64,000 nt of DNA from Candidatus Scalindua sp. (GCA_031316155.1 JALDRB010000005.1:1-64000); one strand, 5' to 3'. Positions 47,621 to 58,657 are shown, numbered from the stretch's first letter. Notes: generated by a model not told the origin, from the letters alone. Numbers and translations: made by a program.

Positions 47621-49351
47621 TTAATCTTCTTCTAAAGTTGATAAGTCACCTGTTGGCAATCCAAGCTCTTTCGCCTTTAAAACTCTTCTCATTATTTTAC
47701 CGCTTCTCGTCTTTGGAACACTTTCTAAAAACTCGATTTCCCTTGGATATGCGTGAGCTGCCAATCGTTTTTTAATAAAATCCTGTATCTCTTTCCTTAA
47801 TATCTCTGAAGGTTGATATCCCTGACCAAGTACAATAAAGGCCTTAATTATTTCTCCTCTTTCCGTATCAGGTTTTCCGATAACGCCGGCCTCCGCAACA
47901 GCTTTATGTTCAACCAATGCACTTTCAACCTCAAACGGCCCAACACGGTGGCCTGCTGTATTGATAACGTCATCAGCCCTTCCCACAAACCAGAAATAAC
48001 CATCGCTATCCATATAAGCAGTATCACCAGTTGCAAACCAACCGGAAATCCGGAAATATTCATCAAATTTCTGCCTGTTTCCCCAAATCTCTCTCATCAT
48101 TGACGGCCATCCGCGTTTCAAGGCTAAAAGACCATGCTTTCCGAAAGACAACTCTTTACCCTTGGAATTAATAATGCTGGCACAAATTCCTGGAAATGGC
48201 TTCCCCATTGAACCGGGTTTAATAGGCAAACAGGGATAATTTGCTATCATTATTGACCCGGTTTCGGTCTGCCACCAGTTATCATGGATAGCTAAGCCAT
48301 AAACCTTTATCCCCCATTTAATAACCTCAGGATTTAATGGTTCTCCAACACTGCAAATATGGCGCAGGCTGCTTAAGTCATACTTCTTTACGACTTCGTC
48401 TCCAGCCTTCATGAGCATTCTTAATGCCGTTGGCGCTGTATACAAAACAGTTACCTTGTGTTTTTCTATAATTGAGTACCATTTTTCCGCATCAAACCTT
48501 CCATTGTATACAACTTGTGAAATTCCATTGAGCCACGGCCCCCAAATCCCATACACTGATCCCGTCACCCAACCAGGATCAGCCGTACACCAGTACACAT
48601 CCTCTTCCTGTAAGTCAAGAACCCACTTCGTTGTTATATAATGAGAAATCATATCATTGTGAACGTGGGTTACCCCCTTAGGTTTTCCTGTGGTGCCTGA
48701 AGTATAAAGTATATACAGGTAATCTTCCGGGTCAACCCACCTCATCTTGCACACTTCGGAAGCCTTGTTCATTTCGGATTCGTAACTCAGCTCATCTTCG
48801 TTAAGAATATCTTTTGCACCGACCAGGATGACATTTTTAAGCATAGGTAACTGGTCTTTGACTTCATTGAGCCTTTGGTTCAATTCAGGTGTCGTAATAA
48901 TGGCTTTTGCGTTACTATCTAAAAGACGGTCCATAATCGCTTCCGGCCCAAATGCGGAAAACATTGGACCTGCAACGGCTCCCACCTTTGCAATAGCAAT
49001 GATACTAATGTACAGTTCGGGAACTCTGGGTAAAAAGAGGAAGACTCGATCTCCTTTCTCGATACCGATACTTTTCAAAACATTTGCACATTTATCGGAT
49101 TGCCTCTTGATACTGAGGAACGTATACCCCTTTTGTACCCCATCATCATCTTCCCATATTAAGGCAACTTTGTCTTTATGATCTGTAGATGTGTGTCTGT
49201 CGATGGCCTCATGTGCGATATTTACTCCATGATTCGAAAAACTTTTAAAATGGTTTTTTACTTCTTCCCAATCAAATCCTTCAAATGTCTTTTCGTAATT
49301 TATTAAACCCTCTTTGACAGGTGTCTTATATATAATATCTTTATATTCCAT
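47621..49351 (-). CDS. Acetyl-CoA synthetase-like acyl-CoA ligase (AMP-forming)
   Basis: A 576-residue AMP-forming ligase that makes acyl-CoA from an acid, ATP and CoA. Clear motifs are YTSGTTGKPKGVTH, the adenylation segment DNWWQTETG, GDTAYMD and the catalytic lysine in PKTRSGKIMRR. Tryptophan in WWQTETG favours acetate as substrate. ATG 49351 follows GGAG and is used in place of the longer frame to 49384. The gene stands alone, convergent with the PilZ gene. Confidence 0.92.
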   Translation of the reverse strand: MEYKDIIYKTPVKEGLINYEKTFEGFDWEEVKNHFKSFSNHGVNIAHEAIDRHTSTDHKDKVALIWEDDDGVQKGYTFLSIKRQSDKCANVLKSIGIEKGDRVFLFLPRVPELYISIIAIAKVGAVAGPMFSAFGPEAIMDRLLDSNAKAIITTPELNQRLNEVKDQLPMLKNVILVGAKDILNEDELSYESEMNKASEVCKMRWVDPEDYLYILYTSGTTGKPKGVTHVHNDMISHYITTKWVLDLQEEDVYWCTADPGWVTGSVYGIWGPWLNGISQVVYNGRFDAEKWYSIIEKHKVTVLYTAPTALRMLMKAGDEVVKKYDLSSLRHICSVGEPLNPEVIKWGIKVYGLAIHDNWWQTETGSIMIANYPCLPIKPGSMGKPFPGICASIINSKGKELSFGKHGLLALKRGWPSMMREIWGNRQKFDEYFRISGWFATGDTAYMDSDGYFWFVGRADDVINTAGHRVGPFEVESALVEHKAVAEAGVIGKPDTERGEIIKAFIVLGQGYQPSEILRKEIQDFIKKRLAAHAYPREIEFLESVPKTRSGKIMRRVLKAKELGLPTGDLSTLEED

Positions 49352-49505
49352 GTTTACCGTCTCCACAGGTTGAGTTAAGATCAACCTGCCTGCACCTGTA
49401 CCGGTTCACGGTTCAGACAGTCATACTTACCTGTCTGAAAATTGGCAGCCGCACAGGAAAAATGATTTTACAATTCACATCCTTCAATTATCTACTGAAA
49501 GTTGC

Positions 49506-49618
49506 TATACTAAAACCGATTTGGTTTTAGATTTTTCTAAAAACCAAAACTTGGTTGCAGTTATACTCGCTCCGTTTTTTCTCGGATTTTATCCGAAAAC
49601 CATTATAAGATGAGTATA
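49506..49618 (+). repeat. TATACT/AGTATA-bounded dispersed repeat, copy 3
   Basis: A 113-bp copy, nearly identical to the copy at 61003 (both have ggttttagatttttctaaaa). It lies between divergent genes (acyl-CoA ligase and dehydratase-like protein). Confidence 0.85.
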
Positions 49619-49811
49619 ATTTATAGCAAAGCACAAAATCCATGTCAACACTCAAGTATTTTATGAGGAACGGGAAGAAACGGGAATTAACTGTACCGCA
49701 ATAACCATTGTCTTGACAAAATGTTCAAATTACGCTAGAAAAAGATGAAGGAAAAGAGCTGCAAATTTTACGGAATTTCTATACATTGAATTGTTGCGCG
49801 AAAAGCGAAAA

Positions 49812-50858
49812 ATGAATTCTACTAACTTTATTAACATTGGTATGTCATTTCCCATGTCTTATCGTATATCAGTCGACAGGGCTATAGGAATTACGACAAC
49901 AATACCGATTGAAATCGTTTATGCTGCAGGATATATACCAATCGATTTAAATAATATCTTCATTTGTGACAATGCTCCTGACGCCCTTGTTGACTTTGCA
50001 GAACTAAAAGGCTTGCCCAGAAATGCCTGTGCATGGATAAAGGGGCTGTATGCAGCTACAATGAAAACAGGCATAAAAAAAATCATAGGTGTTGTTCAAG
50101 GAGACTGCAGCAACAATCAGGCCTTAATCGAGTTATTACAGACAGAAGGGATTGAAACAATTCCATTCTCATATCCTCATAATAGAGACAAGGATTTTCT
50201 CTATCATCAGTTGTGTTTACTGGCGAAGACATTAGGGATTGATCTCGAAGTTGCACAACAAATGAAAACCATATTAGATAAAGTCAGAAAAACCGTGCAC
50301 GAAATCGATCGTCTTACATGGGAAGACGATAAGGTCACGGGAGAGGAAAATCACATTTGGAATGTTTCCACCAGTGATTTAATGGGAGATTACGAACTAT
50401 TTGAAAAAAAAGCCCTGGAATTTCTTGAAAATGCTAATGACCGTTCTGAAATGAATTATGATATCAGATTAGGGTATATTGGTGTACCTCCAATTTGCTG
50501 TGATTTGTATTCATTTCTGGGAAAGTTAAGGGTACATGTGGTATTCAATGAGGTACAGAGGCAATTTAGTATGCCATTCCACACTCAAACATTAACAGAG
50601 CAATATATTCGTTACACGTATCCATTTGATATTTTCTACCATATTAAAGACATACAGAAGGAAATAGAACTGAGAAAGATAGAAGGTATCATTCACTATG
50701 TCCAGAGTTTTTGCCACAGGCAAATTTACGACAGGCTCATTCGGAAATATATTAATATTCCAATCCTTACACTGGATTGTGATCAACCGGGCAGATTAAG
50801 TGGTTCCATGAGGACAAGGATTGAAGCATTTATTGAAATGCTAAAGAAAATCAAATAG
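49812..50858 (+). CDS. 2-hydroxyacyl-CoA dehydratase D-component-like protein
   Basis: About 348 residues related to the HgdB/BcrB iron-sulfur component of radical dehydratases and benzoyl-CoA reductase. Segments such as PIEIVYAAGYIPIDL, RNACAWIKG, IIGVVQGDCSNN and VQSFCHRQIYDRLI fit the family, with Cys residues available for a cluster. Its usual partner and the ATP-dependent activator are not beside it, so the physiological substrate is uncertain. The start was placed at ATG 49812; the frame is open from a TTG at 49791. Confidence 0.75.
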   Translation: MNSTNFINIGMSFPMSYRISVDRAIGITTTIPIEIVYAAGYIPIDLNNIFICDNAPDALVDFAELKGLPRNACAWIKGLYAATMKTGIKKIIGVVQGDCSNNQALIELLQTEGIETIPFSYPHNRDKDFLYHQLCLLAKTLGIDLEVAQQMKTILDKVRKTVHEIDRLTWEDDKVTGEENHIWNVSTSDLMGDYELFEKKALEFLENANDRSEMNYDIRLGYIGVPPICCDLYSFLGKLRVHVVFNEVQRQFSMPFHTQTLTEQYIRYTYPFDIFYHIKDIQKEIELRKIEGIIHYVQSFCHRQIYDRLIRKYINIPILTLDCDQPGRLSGSMRTRIEAFIEMLKKIK

Positions 50859-51250
50859 AAAACAGGAACTCATACCTAAACAATCTTACCAATTATTTGG
50901 TAAAAAAAGCTGTTCACATACCGAAAATAGGCATAGATTTCGGATATAAACATATGGATGCCGGCTTCTTTAAGAAAAAATAAACACGTTACATTTACCG
51001 TATCAGAAGGATAATACTAACTGCTGATGAAAGAAAATATTTAAAGCAGGTTAAGGTATCAATACCCGGATCATCAATTAGTCAAATTTTTCTACTTTCT
51101 AAGTTACTTTCCTTTGTTACGGTACCTGACCACCCTGGTGATTCTGTTCGACATCTCAGATCATCCCGCCTGGATGAAGAATTCAGTCGGGTAGCGGCAC
51201 CGCACGGACAACAAAGAATTTCTGACGGGAACTGCCTGAATCTCTCATTC
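50859..51250. other. Intergenic region, mostly open in the frame of the next gene
   Basis: From 50985 the frame of the PHP protein stays open upstream of its TTG start, with protein-like sequence (RIILTADERKYLKQVKVSIP), but no ATG, GTG or TTG fits. It could be a lost N-terminus or a relic of another gene. Before that, AT-rich sequence with no gene. Confidence 0.4.
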
Positions 51251-52351
51251 TTGCAGTGGGATCTTAACAGCACACCCTCATTACAATTCGAAAGGACTAT
51301 TTTGGTTTTTAAAGACTTTAAAGGGGCTTGTCACATTCATACAGACTACTCTGACGGGAATATTCCGATTCATGAGGTAGTAACCAGTGCACAGGATACC
51401 GATCTCGACTTCATAATACTGTCAGACCACAACACCCTTTTACCGAAGCATGAAGGATGGGAAGGATGGCATGGCAAACTTTTGGTTATTATCGGTATGG
51501 AAGCATCACCAAGACGGGAAGGTCATTTCCTGGCGCTAAACACCAAACCATTAGCTGGCAATAGAGATGTTGATTTAAGCAGATATAAATATATGTCTTC
51601 CAGAGAATGTCTTGAGGAGGCCGTTGATTACGGCAGCACCGCATATATTGTTCACCCTATGGGTTTGAGAAAAAAAACCTTCATGATAAATCTTAATGGA
51701 TGGCAAGATTGGGAGAGGAATGGCTTTGCAGGTATTGAAATCTGGTCATATTTTCTTGACTGGTTTGAAGGTCTGAAAATTTCAAACTTCCGGCATTTCT
51801 GTAAATATCCTCATTTACAAATAAAGGGTCCCAATCCCAAATTATTATCGTTATGGGATCAATTAGGAAAACACAGAAAAGTAGCCGGAATATCGGGCAT
51901 TGATGCACATCTGAGAAAAATACCGTTCGCAAGGAGGCCTCTCTTTACTTACAAAGAACTCTTTCAGACTCTTCGTACCCATGTTTTCATAGAAGGTGAA
52001 TTATCAAAATCTGATAAAGCCATTCAATCTGTCTGTAACGCACATCAGGAAGGGAGATGTTACATCTCTTTTGACTTGTTAGCAGATGCCACAGGTTTCT
52101 CCTTCGTTGCTGATACTGAAGAAGGGACGTATCTCATGGGTAAGGAGATCTTTAATCAGAGAGGAAAGATTCACTTCAAGACAAAGACTCCGTACCCTGC
52201 CACCATAAAACTCCTGAAGGATGGAGAAATATGTGCAGAAAGAAATGGTTCTACTCTGGAATATTTAAACAATGAAAAAGGTGTTTTTCGAATAGAGGTT
52301 TACCGAGAAAACAAACCATGGATATTCTCAAATCCAATTTATATCCGATAA
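51251..52351 (+). CDS. CehA/McbA-type PHP-domain metallohydrolase
   Basis: A 366-residue phosphoesterase-like protein with the PHP metal-binding motifs GACHIHTDYSDG, ILSDHNT and a later IVHPMG and GIDAH. A C-terminal beta domain (RGKIHFKTKTPYPATIKLL to SNPIYIR) is usual for the CehA/McbA branch. It may hydrolyse a phosphate ester or carbamate. Start: TTG 51251 is the only conventional codon; the frame is open further upstream. Substrate unknown. Confidence 0.8.
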   Translation: MQWDLNSTPSLQFERTILVFKDFKGACHIHTDYSDGNIPIHEVVTSAQDTDLDFIILSDHNTLLPKHEGWEGWHGKLLVIIGMEASPRREGHFLALNTKPLAGNRDVDLSRYKYMSSRECLEEAVDYGSTAYIVHPMGLRKKTFMINLNGWQDWERNGFAGIEIWSYFLDWFEGLKISNFRHFCKYPHLQIKGPNPKLLSLWDQLGKHRKVAGISGIDAHLRKIPFARRPLFTYKELFQTLRTHVFIEGELSKSDKAIQSVCNAHQEGRCYISFDLLADATGFSFVADTEEGTYLMGKEIFNQRGKIHFKTKTPYPATIKLLKDGEICAERNGSTLEYLNNEKGVFRIEVYRENKPWIFSNPIYIR

Positions 52352-52508
52352 ATTTGTTCCATACAAACTCCTTTCTTTAACTGATAAGCAGGCAGGCAAA
52401 GGTGCCCCTTCTCATTGCATGAGAAAGAGTCCAACTTAATGATTTTCCCGACTCCTATGACAAGGGGTAGTTACTTAATCTGTTATTTTAGATCAGTCTT
52501 TACTTATT

Positions 52509-53255
52509 ATGAACAAGAAGCCAAATGTGAAGGTTTATGAAGATTCAATAAACAACTGGCCAAAAGATGAAAGGCCGAGGGAGAGATTATTAAAATTCGG
52601 TTCCCATACCCTTACAAATGCTGAACTCTTAGCAATAATATTACGTGTTGGTGTTAAGGGAAAAAGCGCTGTAGATCTGGCAAGGCAGATAATAAGAGAA
52701 GCGAAAGGATTGAGAGGGCTGGACAAATTAGATCCGGTTGATTTGATCAGTATTAAGGGGTTGAATCACGCAAAAATTGCTCAGATCAAGGCCTCGGTTG
52801 AGTTGGGAAAGAGAATACTGGAGGAACCCAAAAAACTGGAAGGGCTCGCATCTTCATCGATAAAGGCTTACGAAATTCTTTTACCAAAGATGAGAGACCT
52901 TAAAAAAGAGATCTTCAAGGTAATATTTGTCGACAGCAAAAATCACGTCATAGATATGGTTACCGCACACGAGGGTACGGTCACGATGAGTAATGTTTAT
53001 ATCAGGGAAATTATCAACCTGGCAAACAAATTTGGGGCCGCTGCAATGATGTTTGCACACAACCACCCATCTGGAGATGCCAAACCAAGCAATGAAGATA
53101 AGGAAATCACCGAAGAACTTGTCTTTGCAGGAAGAATTATGAGAATAACCGTATTAGATCACCTCATAATTGGGGATGGGCAATATTTCAGTTTTGCAGA
53201 CGAGGGATTGATAAAAATTTATAATGCAAATTTTGATAGGAGAAAATCAAGTTAG
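52509..53255 (+). CDS. radC: RadC-family JAMM-domain protein
   Basis: A 248-residue UPF0758/RadC protein: an N-terminal helix-hairpin-helix region (DERPRERLLKFG, ISIKGLNHAKIAQIKASVEL) and a JAB/MPN+ metalloprotease-like domain with the metal motif HNHPSGDAKPSNED. Its role is unsettled in the literature despite the name. It ends at the edge of the repeat-rich region; a truncated repeat begins within ten bases of the stop. Confidence 0.9.
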   Translation: MNKKPNVKVYEDSINNWPKDERPRERLLKFGSHTLTNAELLAIILRVGVKGKSAVDLARQIIREAKGLRGLDKLDPVDLISIKGLNHAKIAQIKASVELGKRILEEPKKLEGLASSSIKAYEILLPKMRDLKKEIFKVIFVDSKNHVIDMVTAHEGTVTMSNVYIREIINLANKFGAAAMMFAHNHPSGDAKPSNEDKEITEELVFAGRIMRITVLDHLIIGDGQYFSFADEGLIKIYNANFDRRKSS

Positions 53256-53348
53256 TGCATCCTGCCCTCCAGAACGATCGTCGGGCTGGCACAACTCTGT
53301 CAATTTATTTCAAGAATTTTATACCTCAGATTGCCCACCAATATTTAT
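53256..53348. repeat. Joined fragments of two dispersed repeats
   Basis: agttagtgcatcctgccctc...gggctggcacaactct (to 53298) is a shortened copy of the repeats at 59221 and 60733. It is followed by caatttatttcaagaatttt...accaatatttat (53301-53348), which recurs at 59830-59877. Confidence 0.65.
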
Positions 53349-53490
53349 TCTCACGACAAAGTTCTCTGGACCAACACAACAAACAGGTGAACCGTTGATA
53401 AGTCACAGACTTTGGCAGCAAAGTTATTTACGAAAAAAAATGAGCTGTTTTGGCTCCAGTGCAACGCCTTGTTCGCTTTTTTTATGGCTT

Positions 53491-53822
53491 CTAATATGCG
53501 AACATTTCCCAAAGACGGGAACACAATTCAACTTGCTGATATTCTATCGATGCCAACCAAGCCATTTTTCTAGCCTTTGATTTATCTATGGTTCTAATCT
53601 GGTCATGGAAGAATAAGTCCTGCTTTTCTTTAAATTTGAATGCACTCTAAAAGGGAAACTAAAGCCTTTTGTAGTCATAGGAGTAACTATAATCTGTCGG
53701 CTAAAGACCCCATTTCATCAGGTGATATTATCACGCAAGGACGTGTCTTTTTAATCTCTTTTCCTTTGTCGGATTTAGTTGAACGAGCCATACTTGAAAT
53801 CGTTTAACTTTGGCATTACCAT
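53491..53822 (-). pseudogene. mazF: MazF/PemK toxin relic
   Basis: A PemK/MazF-type ribonuclease toxin broken by several frame changes. Readable blocks in order: VMPKLNDFKYG, QVWLVQLNPT, GKEIKKTRPCVIISPDEM, IIVTPMTTKGFSFPFRVHSN, then DQIRTIDKSKARKM and LCSRLWEMFAY. The order and content match MazF from start to stop (TAG at 53491). At least three indels separate the blocks, so no functional toxin can be made. Confidence 0.7.
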
Positions 53823-54071
53823 TCCCATTCGCTTTCAGATACAAGAGGCATCTAACCATTCTTTATCTATGGGCTCTCTACCCCCACCATTCTTTAAAGA
53901 GATTTCATTGCCTCTCTCCATCCCGTTTTCTCTCGCTTGTTTACTGGGTAAAACCAGTAAGCCATCTTTCATTGAAATTTAAGATTTTTACCTTCCAGGT
54001 GAGCTTGTTCAATAAGAACTTTTGGTATTCTAATTCCTTGAGAATTGCCTATTTTTAATAAGATTCGCCAT
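53816..54071 (-). pseudogene. mazE: MazE-like antitoxin relic
   Basis: Upstream of and overlapping the mazF relic as in intact modules. Starting from ATG 54071 with one base removed, the reading is KIGNSQGIRIPKVLIEQA, then LEGKNLKFQ, a TGA, and fragments GWREAM and DKEWLDAS ending in SESEWEW and TAA. The AbrB/MazE N-terminal signature is evident. Confidence 0.65.
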
Positions 54072-54099
54072 ATTATTTACCCATAATAGTATTAATATT

Positions 54100-57000
54100 G
54101 TCTCGTATTGAGTAATTATAAAAGTAATTACTTTGCATTGTCAAAATTTTTCCCACTAAAATTTTTGGAAAATAATATCTCTGTTGATGAATAGCTTTTT
54201 TCGAATAATACAAAAAGCCAATATACTCACAGGCGAATTACGCAGCACCTGTTTTTTTCTAAAGGTTAGCGAAAATCAATATTAAATCAACAGAATCATA
54301 AATAAATAAATAAATAGTGGTGGTGTCCCTCGATATTGATTTAAAAAGCGTCCTCTGCAATTTCGCTCACTGTAATGACTTGTTGTACGAAAATTATTTT
54401 GTTTTTGCAGCAATAATAGCTTTACTCCCTGTTTTGCATATAATCCGTCAATGTATTTCAGTTGATTAAGATGATTCGATTTACTCTCATCATCAATAAT
54501 GAGGGTAGGTATTTTAGTAGCGACATCTCCATAATGAAGTGCCCGCCCCAAGCATTCTCGCCATTTGTTAACAATCAACTTCATTGTATAATAATTATCA
54601 GCAACAATATCAATCTACCATTGTCTGTGGCTTCGATTGTCCGTTTGACCTTTGCAGAAACTCGCCAAAACCAGTGTCTCTATGAAGATCTTCTAATAAA
54701 GTCAATAATAATAGGAATCAATATGAGGCTATCAGCAGCATAACTAATGAGAGATAGTTGACTCTGTTGAGGAGAATTATCTTTTTGAAAACGTTTTGCC
54801 GTTTAAAAATAAAACCCAAAGACCAAAAAAATAGTACTATCAATGATAGTCATTTATATAAAAAGAAGGGGATTCTTTTTTCAAATTTTTATCATTCTTA
54901 CGTTTGAAAAATAAAAGAATGATAATGATAATGGTTACAACACAATAACCGTATATATTCTTTTAATTTGTGTTAATAAGTAGATCTACTTGCAGCTTTC
55001 AAAGATGATTTAATTTCATAATCACTTTGAGGTTAGTTAAAAGAGCACAGCATAGCTTGATCATCTCTTTGTACATATTAGCAACGTTATTGGTCAGCTT
55101 TGTGCTGAGATACTTCAAGATTAAACTTTCTTTTATAGACTTTGCGAAGATATTTTTTCTTGTTTTTCATTGTCATCGTGTCGATAACTTAATGTTTCCC
55201 TTGTTCCCATAGGTTTTACGGTTTCGTTTTTCCAGTTCTCTTCCGTGGGATTATCATATCAATTTATCCATCTTTCTACCTCCAAAAACTCTGTTAATGT
55301 GGTTTTTTTTGTTGTATTGCGGGTTTGATGTATATCTCTTTGAAAGCGATAGTGGGATACCGATGAGATATTTTTAATAGCTGCTACATCAGAGCCATAA
55401 TACGTCGAAATTTGCATCAAGATATGCTGTGCGGTAATTATAGCTTCTTCCTGTCGGACAGACCAAGAATTTTGTTATGACAGCGTCACCGTTCGATAAC
55501 CAAGAACTGATATGAAGGCTATCGAAGTCGAATTGGCTTGACTATTAATGATCAATAATAATAGAGGCAAATCTCATCGTTCCGGGGCTGTGGTCACACT
55601 GATTTTGCTCGGTCTCACCATGCAATAACCACAACTTTGATTAATCTGGATTTTTCAGTTTGCACGTAAATGTAGTAAGATCTGGCAGCCCTTCTGCGTT
55701 GAAATGTTCACGCCTTGTCACCCCTCCAAGCCGGAAGAATGATGAGCTGCATTTTTCAACGCTACCATACTTTTTTCTTGCTTTCGAATCGAATATATCC
55801 ATGAGATCGACTCATCCAGACAAGGAAACATTGACTCCATGGTCCTGGTTCATCTCTGCGAATAAGGGGAAGTTGACTTTCTTACTAGAAGCACAAATCT
55901 TCCATCCTTGTTCGACTCGACATATCTTCTCCGGCAAATAAGCCGCCATTTTCTTTAATGGATGTAGCTTCCATTACAAATCCAGAAAACTGTTCGATAT
56001 ATTGTTTCGCAACGCTCATAGGTGACAACTTCGGTGGTGGTGGCCCAAAGTTTACTTCTGCTTTGCACGGTATTTCCGAACCGCATCAGCTTTCCTGTCT
56101 GTTCATCCAGACAGTGTTGATATGATATAGAGTTACACCCTTTCTATAGTAAATCGTCATTTTTAACTGATCAATAAAAAGTTGTTTCCGATTTCAACTT
56201 CAGACGATTTTCGCATTTGTTTACTATAACGACTCAAAGTTATCTATCTTTGATTGTAGTTATGATCATCCCTCTGACTTTATTATATTCTGCTAAAGCA
56301 GCTCTTATCAGGTCCCAGATCTTTTTATTAGTTCATTTCTTCCACGCCTTTGAAGCAGCAAATACATATTGAAAGTAATGGGAGCCATAGCCCAATCGAT
56401 AGCTTTGAATCATTGATTCTTTATTGTCTTCAGTCTTGACTCTTTCCATTATTTCGGCACAGGTCTCCGATTTTTCTTCTCATCTAACACCAGATCAATC
56501 ACATAGCTCATCCCATTAGCAATACCTTCACCCAATCGTGAGTCATATCCCATAGATTCTCTTGATTTTAAACCTTTCATAACCCCCAAGTCTTTTGATG
56601 GGCGTCAGATACATTTTCAATAATAACGAGTTGATCCATATGAGATTCTGTCAATCAATTTATTAATTAGTTTCTTGTTGATCTCAACCTCTTTACCTAT
56701 TCGAGATAAAGAAAATGATTTGGGGAAAATACCATTATTGAGTATGTAAAATTATATATTGTCTTTTCTGAACCTAATGTGGTTACTATTTCTTCCTTGA
56801 GTGATTACATGACTGTCCAAATATCTTTGGATGTCTTTTTATAGTTCTCTAAATTTTAGAGTATATTTAAGAAATCGTTACAGAAAAATAAGAAACCAGA
56901 ATGTTCACCATCTCTGCACGCAATTTCATCTTCTACCTAATAACAATTTCGTATGTTTCGAACTAATACAATTCCATGAGTAACCGTAATTCTTATTGGC

Positions 57001-57340
57001 TTAAAATTTAATTTTACCTCTTCTCGGGTGTTCACACCAGTAGCCTCAGTTTCGAGAGGTTCTAATTCTTTTAAGTTGTTTGATGGCTAATTTATAGTAT
57101 TTTGTTTGCCCATTTACCAATCCACAATCGTTTTCTTTGTCAGGTCTTTTGGCACTTTAATGAAATAAAAATACCTTCATCTCCTCAAAACCACAATAGG
57201 TCGATAACTTCTTTCTTTTGTTTTGTCAAGGTATTCTGTACCTTGGAAAACATTTTCAGCATGTTAATGGAAAACTTGGAAAAAGCCCGTAATACTTCAG
57301 CAAAATCAGTTCGTTGCATATTATTGTCCAACAGTTAGTC
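54100..57340. other. 3.2-kb region of decayed coding sequence
   Basis: No intact gene. On the minus strand many short protein-like runs in changing frames can be read (for example MKLIVNKWRECLGRALHYGD near 54584 and SRLGEGIANGMSYVIDLVLD near 56500), separated by stops. This is what a heavily decayed large gene or a nested set of transposon genes would leave. The family could not be recognised by eye. Confidence 0.45.
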
Positions 57341-57440
57341 ATGGACTGCGACTATGCTATCAGGAATATGTACAGTAGCCGCATATTTCGAATATCATAG
57401 CTATGTTTGTACATTAAAACAATTTTCAAGTGAAATTTCT
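57341..57440. repeat. Dispersed repeat (atggactgcgactatgc), copy 1
   Basis: About 100 bases from atggactgcgactatgctat to caagtgaaatttct recur at 60571-60670 with scattered differences, in the same orientation. Located just outside the decayed IS200-like element. Confidence 0.75.
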
Positions 57441-57450
57441 AATGAAACAA

Positions 57451-57466
57451 TACAGGGTCAGACCTT
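57451..57466. repeat. Left end of the IS200-like element
   Basis: tacagggtcagacctt, the reverse complement of aaggtctgaccctgta found twice at the other end (58473-58521). Such GGTCTGACCC ends commonly flank REP-associated Y1 transposases. Confidence 0.7.
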
Positions 57467-57479
57467 TATGTTGAATGCG

Positions 57480-58421
57480 TAAGTAATCTCCCTCAATTTC
57501 TAAAGGCTTTATCAGGGCATTTTTGGCCATTTATGTATTGCTGCCGACACAGAGAATTTACTTACCCAAACATCTCTCCTATTGCTTTATTTGATAGCTC
57601 CATACGTCTTCAATATATACATACTTACATCTCTGGCTTCAAATGGGAGATGCCTTTTTCTTTGTAGTAGTGTGGCCCTGTCTATTTTATAATTATGTAT
57701 TATCTCTTCTATTACCTTTCGGATCACACCATCATCGGTTTATTCTTAGAAGTCAGCATCTTCTTCTCCGTCTATTCATAAACTTCCTCTCAGGTACCCA
57801 ATTTGCCAAACTTATCGCTTCCGTAAAATCATTCCATACTTTATCTCTTCTACAGTTACTTTCCGCTTGATAAAGCTCGATCAATTTTCTATATTCCCTC
57901 CCGACATTTCCTCCTTGGTTTGCTTCTGTCACTACATAGTCTTCTAAACAGCTTCGCTGTTTACCCATCATTTCTTTCCTGATTGTGTTAACATAATCAT
58001 GATAGCTACCCAATTATACTCTTTCTCAGCTTTTCAACCATGCCGGCTCGTATGGGATCTAAATGTATATAAACTTAAAATGTGCCAGTAGATTCATTTT
58101 CGACAAGAACGTTTATATCTTCCCCGGGAAAAGATATCCACAGCGATTATGATTACGATTGTAATAAATGCTATAGGCGGATCTGTATCCATTGCATGGT
58201 TCTGAAAGATTTGCATCATTCGTTCTTAAAAGAATATGGTATACGATTAGCCATCAAGACAAATGCAAATATATCTAAATTTAAACTTTTCTCTGGCGTT
58301 TGCCATATATTCCAAAAAATCTTGAATAATCGTCATTGGTAAGAAAATCTCTCCTCTGCTTACACCTCCGACACGGTGATAAATTGCACCTTCATATTGT
58401 ATTCTCCAGGGCTGTGCCATA
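57480..58421 (-). pseudogene. IS200-like/REP-associated Y1 transposase relic
   Basis: Reading across frame changes from ATG 58421: MAQPWRIQYEGAIYH, SRGEIF, FLEYMANAREKFKF, FVLMAN, TMQWIQ, AYSIYYNRNHNRCG, GRYK, NESYWHILSLY, NPIRAGMVEK and YNW, then the intact stretch SYHDYVNTIRKEMMGKQRSC to KVWNDFTEAISL, and near the end RDVSMYILKTYGA and MFGVSKFSVSAAIHKW. The whole family layout is present. The catalytic HUH position reads RIP (in LMANRIPYSF), so it is dead even apart from the frame breaks. Confidence 0.85.
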
Positions 58422-58465
58422 ACGGCATATTATCGATCTAATACTCATGCTTGTCAAGCATATTC

Positions 58466-58521
58466 CATATTCAAGGTCTGACCCTGTATCTTACATATTC
58501 AAGGTCTGACCCTGTATCTTA
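58466..58521. repeat. 28-bp tandem duplication at the IS end
   Basis: catattcaaggtctgaccct (first 20 of 28 bases) occurs twice in tandem, 58466-58493 and 58494-58521, forming the right end of the decayed transposon. Confidence 0.8.
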
Positions 58522-58550
58522 TTAAACTGATAATTTCAAACTAAACTACC

Positions 58551-58657
58551 TTAACGCAGAGGAGCGGAGGACGCAGAGCGAAAGTAGGGGTTCAAAATTT
58601 TGAACTTCTACAACAAAAATTTGTTTTTTCTCTGCGACCTCTGTGCCTCTGCGTTAA
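58551..58657. repeat. Inverted-repeat element (aacgcagagg ends)
   Basis: ttaacgcagagg at the left and cctctgcgttaa at the right are exact reverse complements, with a second pair (cgcagag/ctctgcg) inside and a central ttcaaaattttgaa palindrome. The 107-bp unit folds into one long hairpin. No coding sequence. Confidence 0.75.

Noticed and set aside
50886..50910. ttaccaattatttggtaaaa hairpin as a terminator for the dehydratase-like gene
   Set aside because: The stem is followed by A residues, not T, on the coding strand, and the stem is short.
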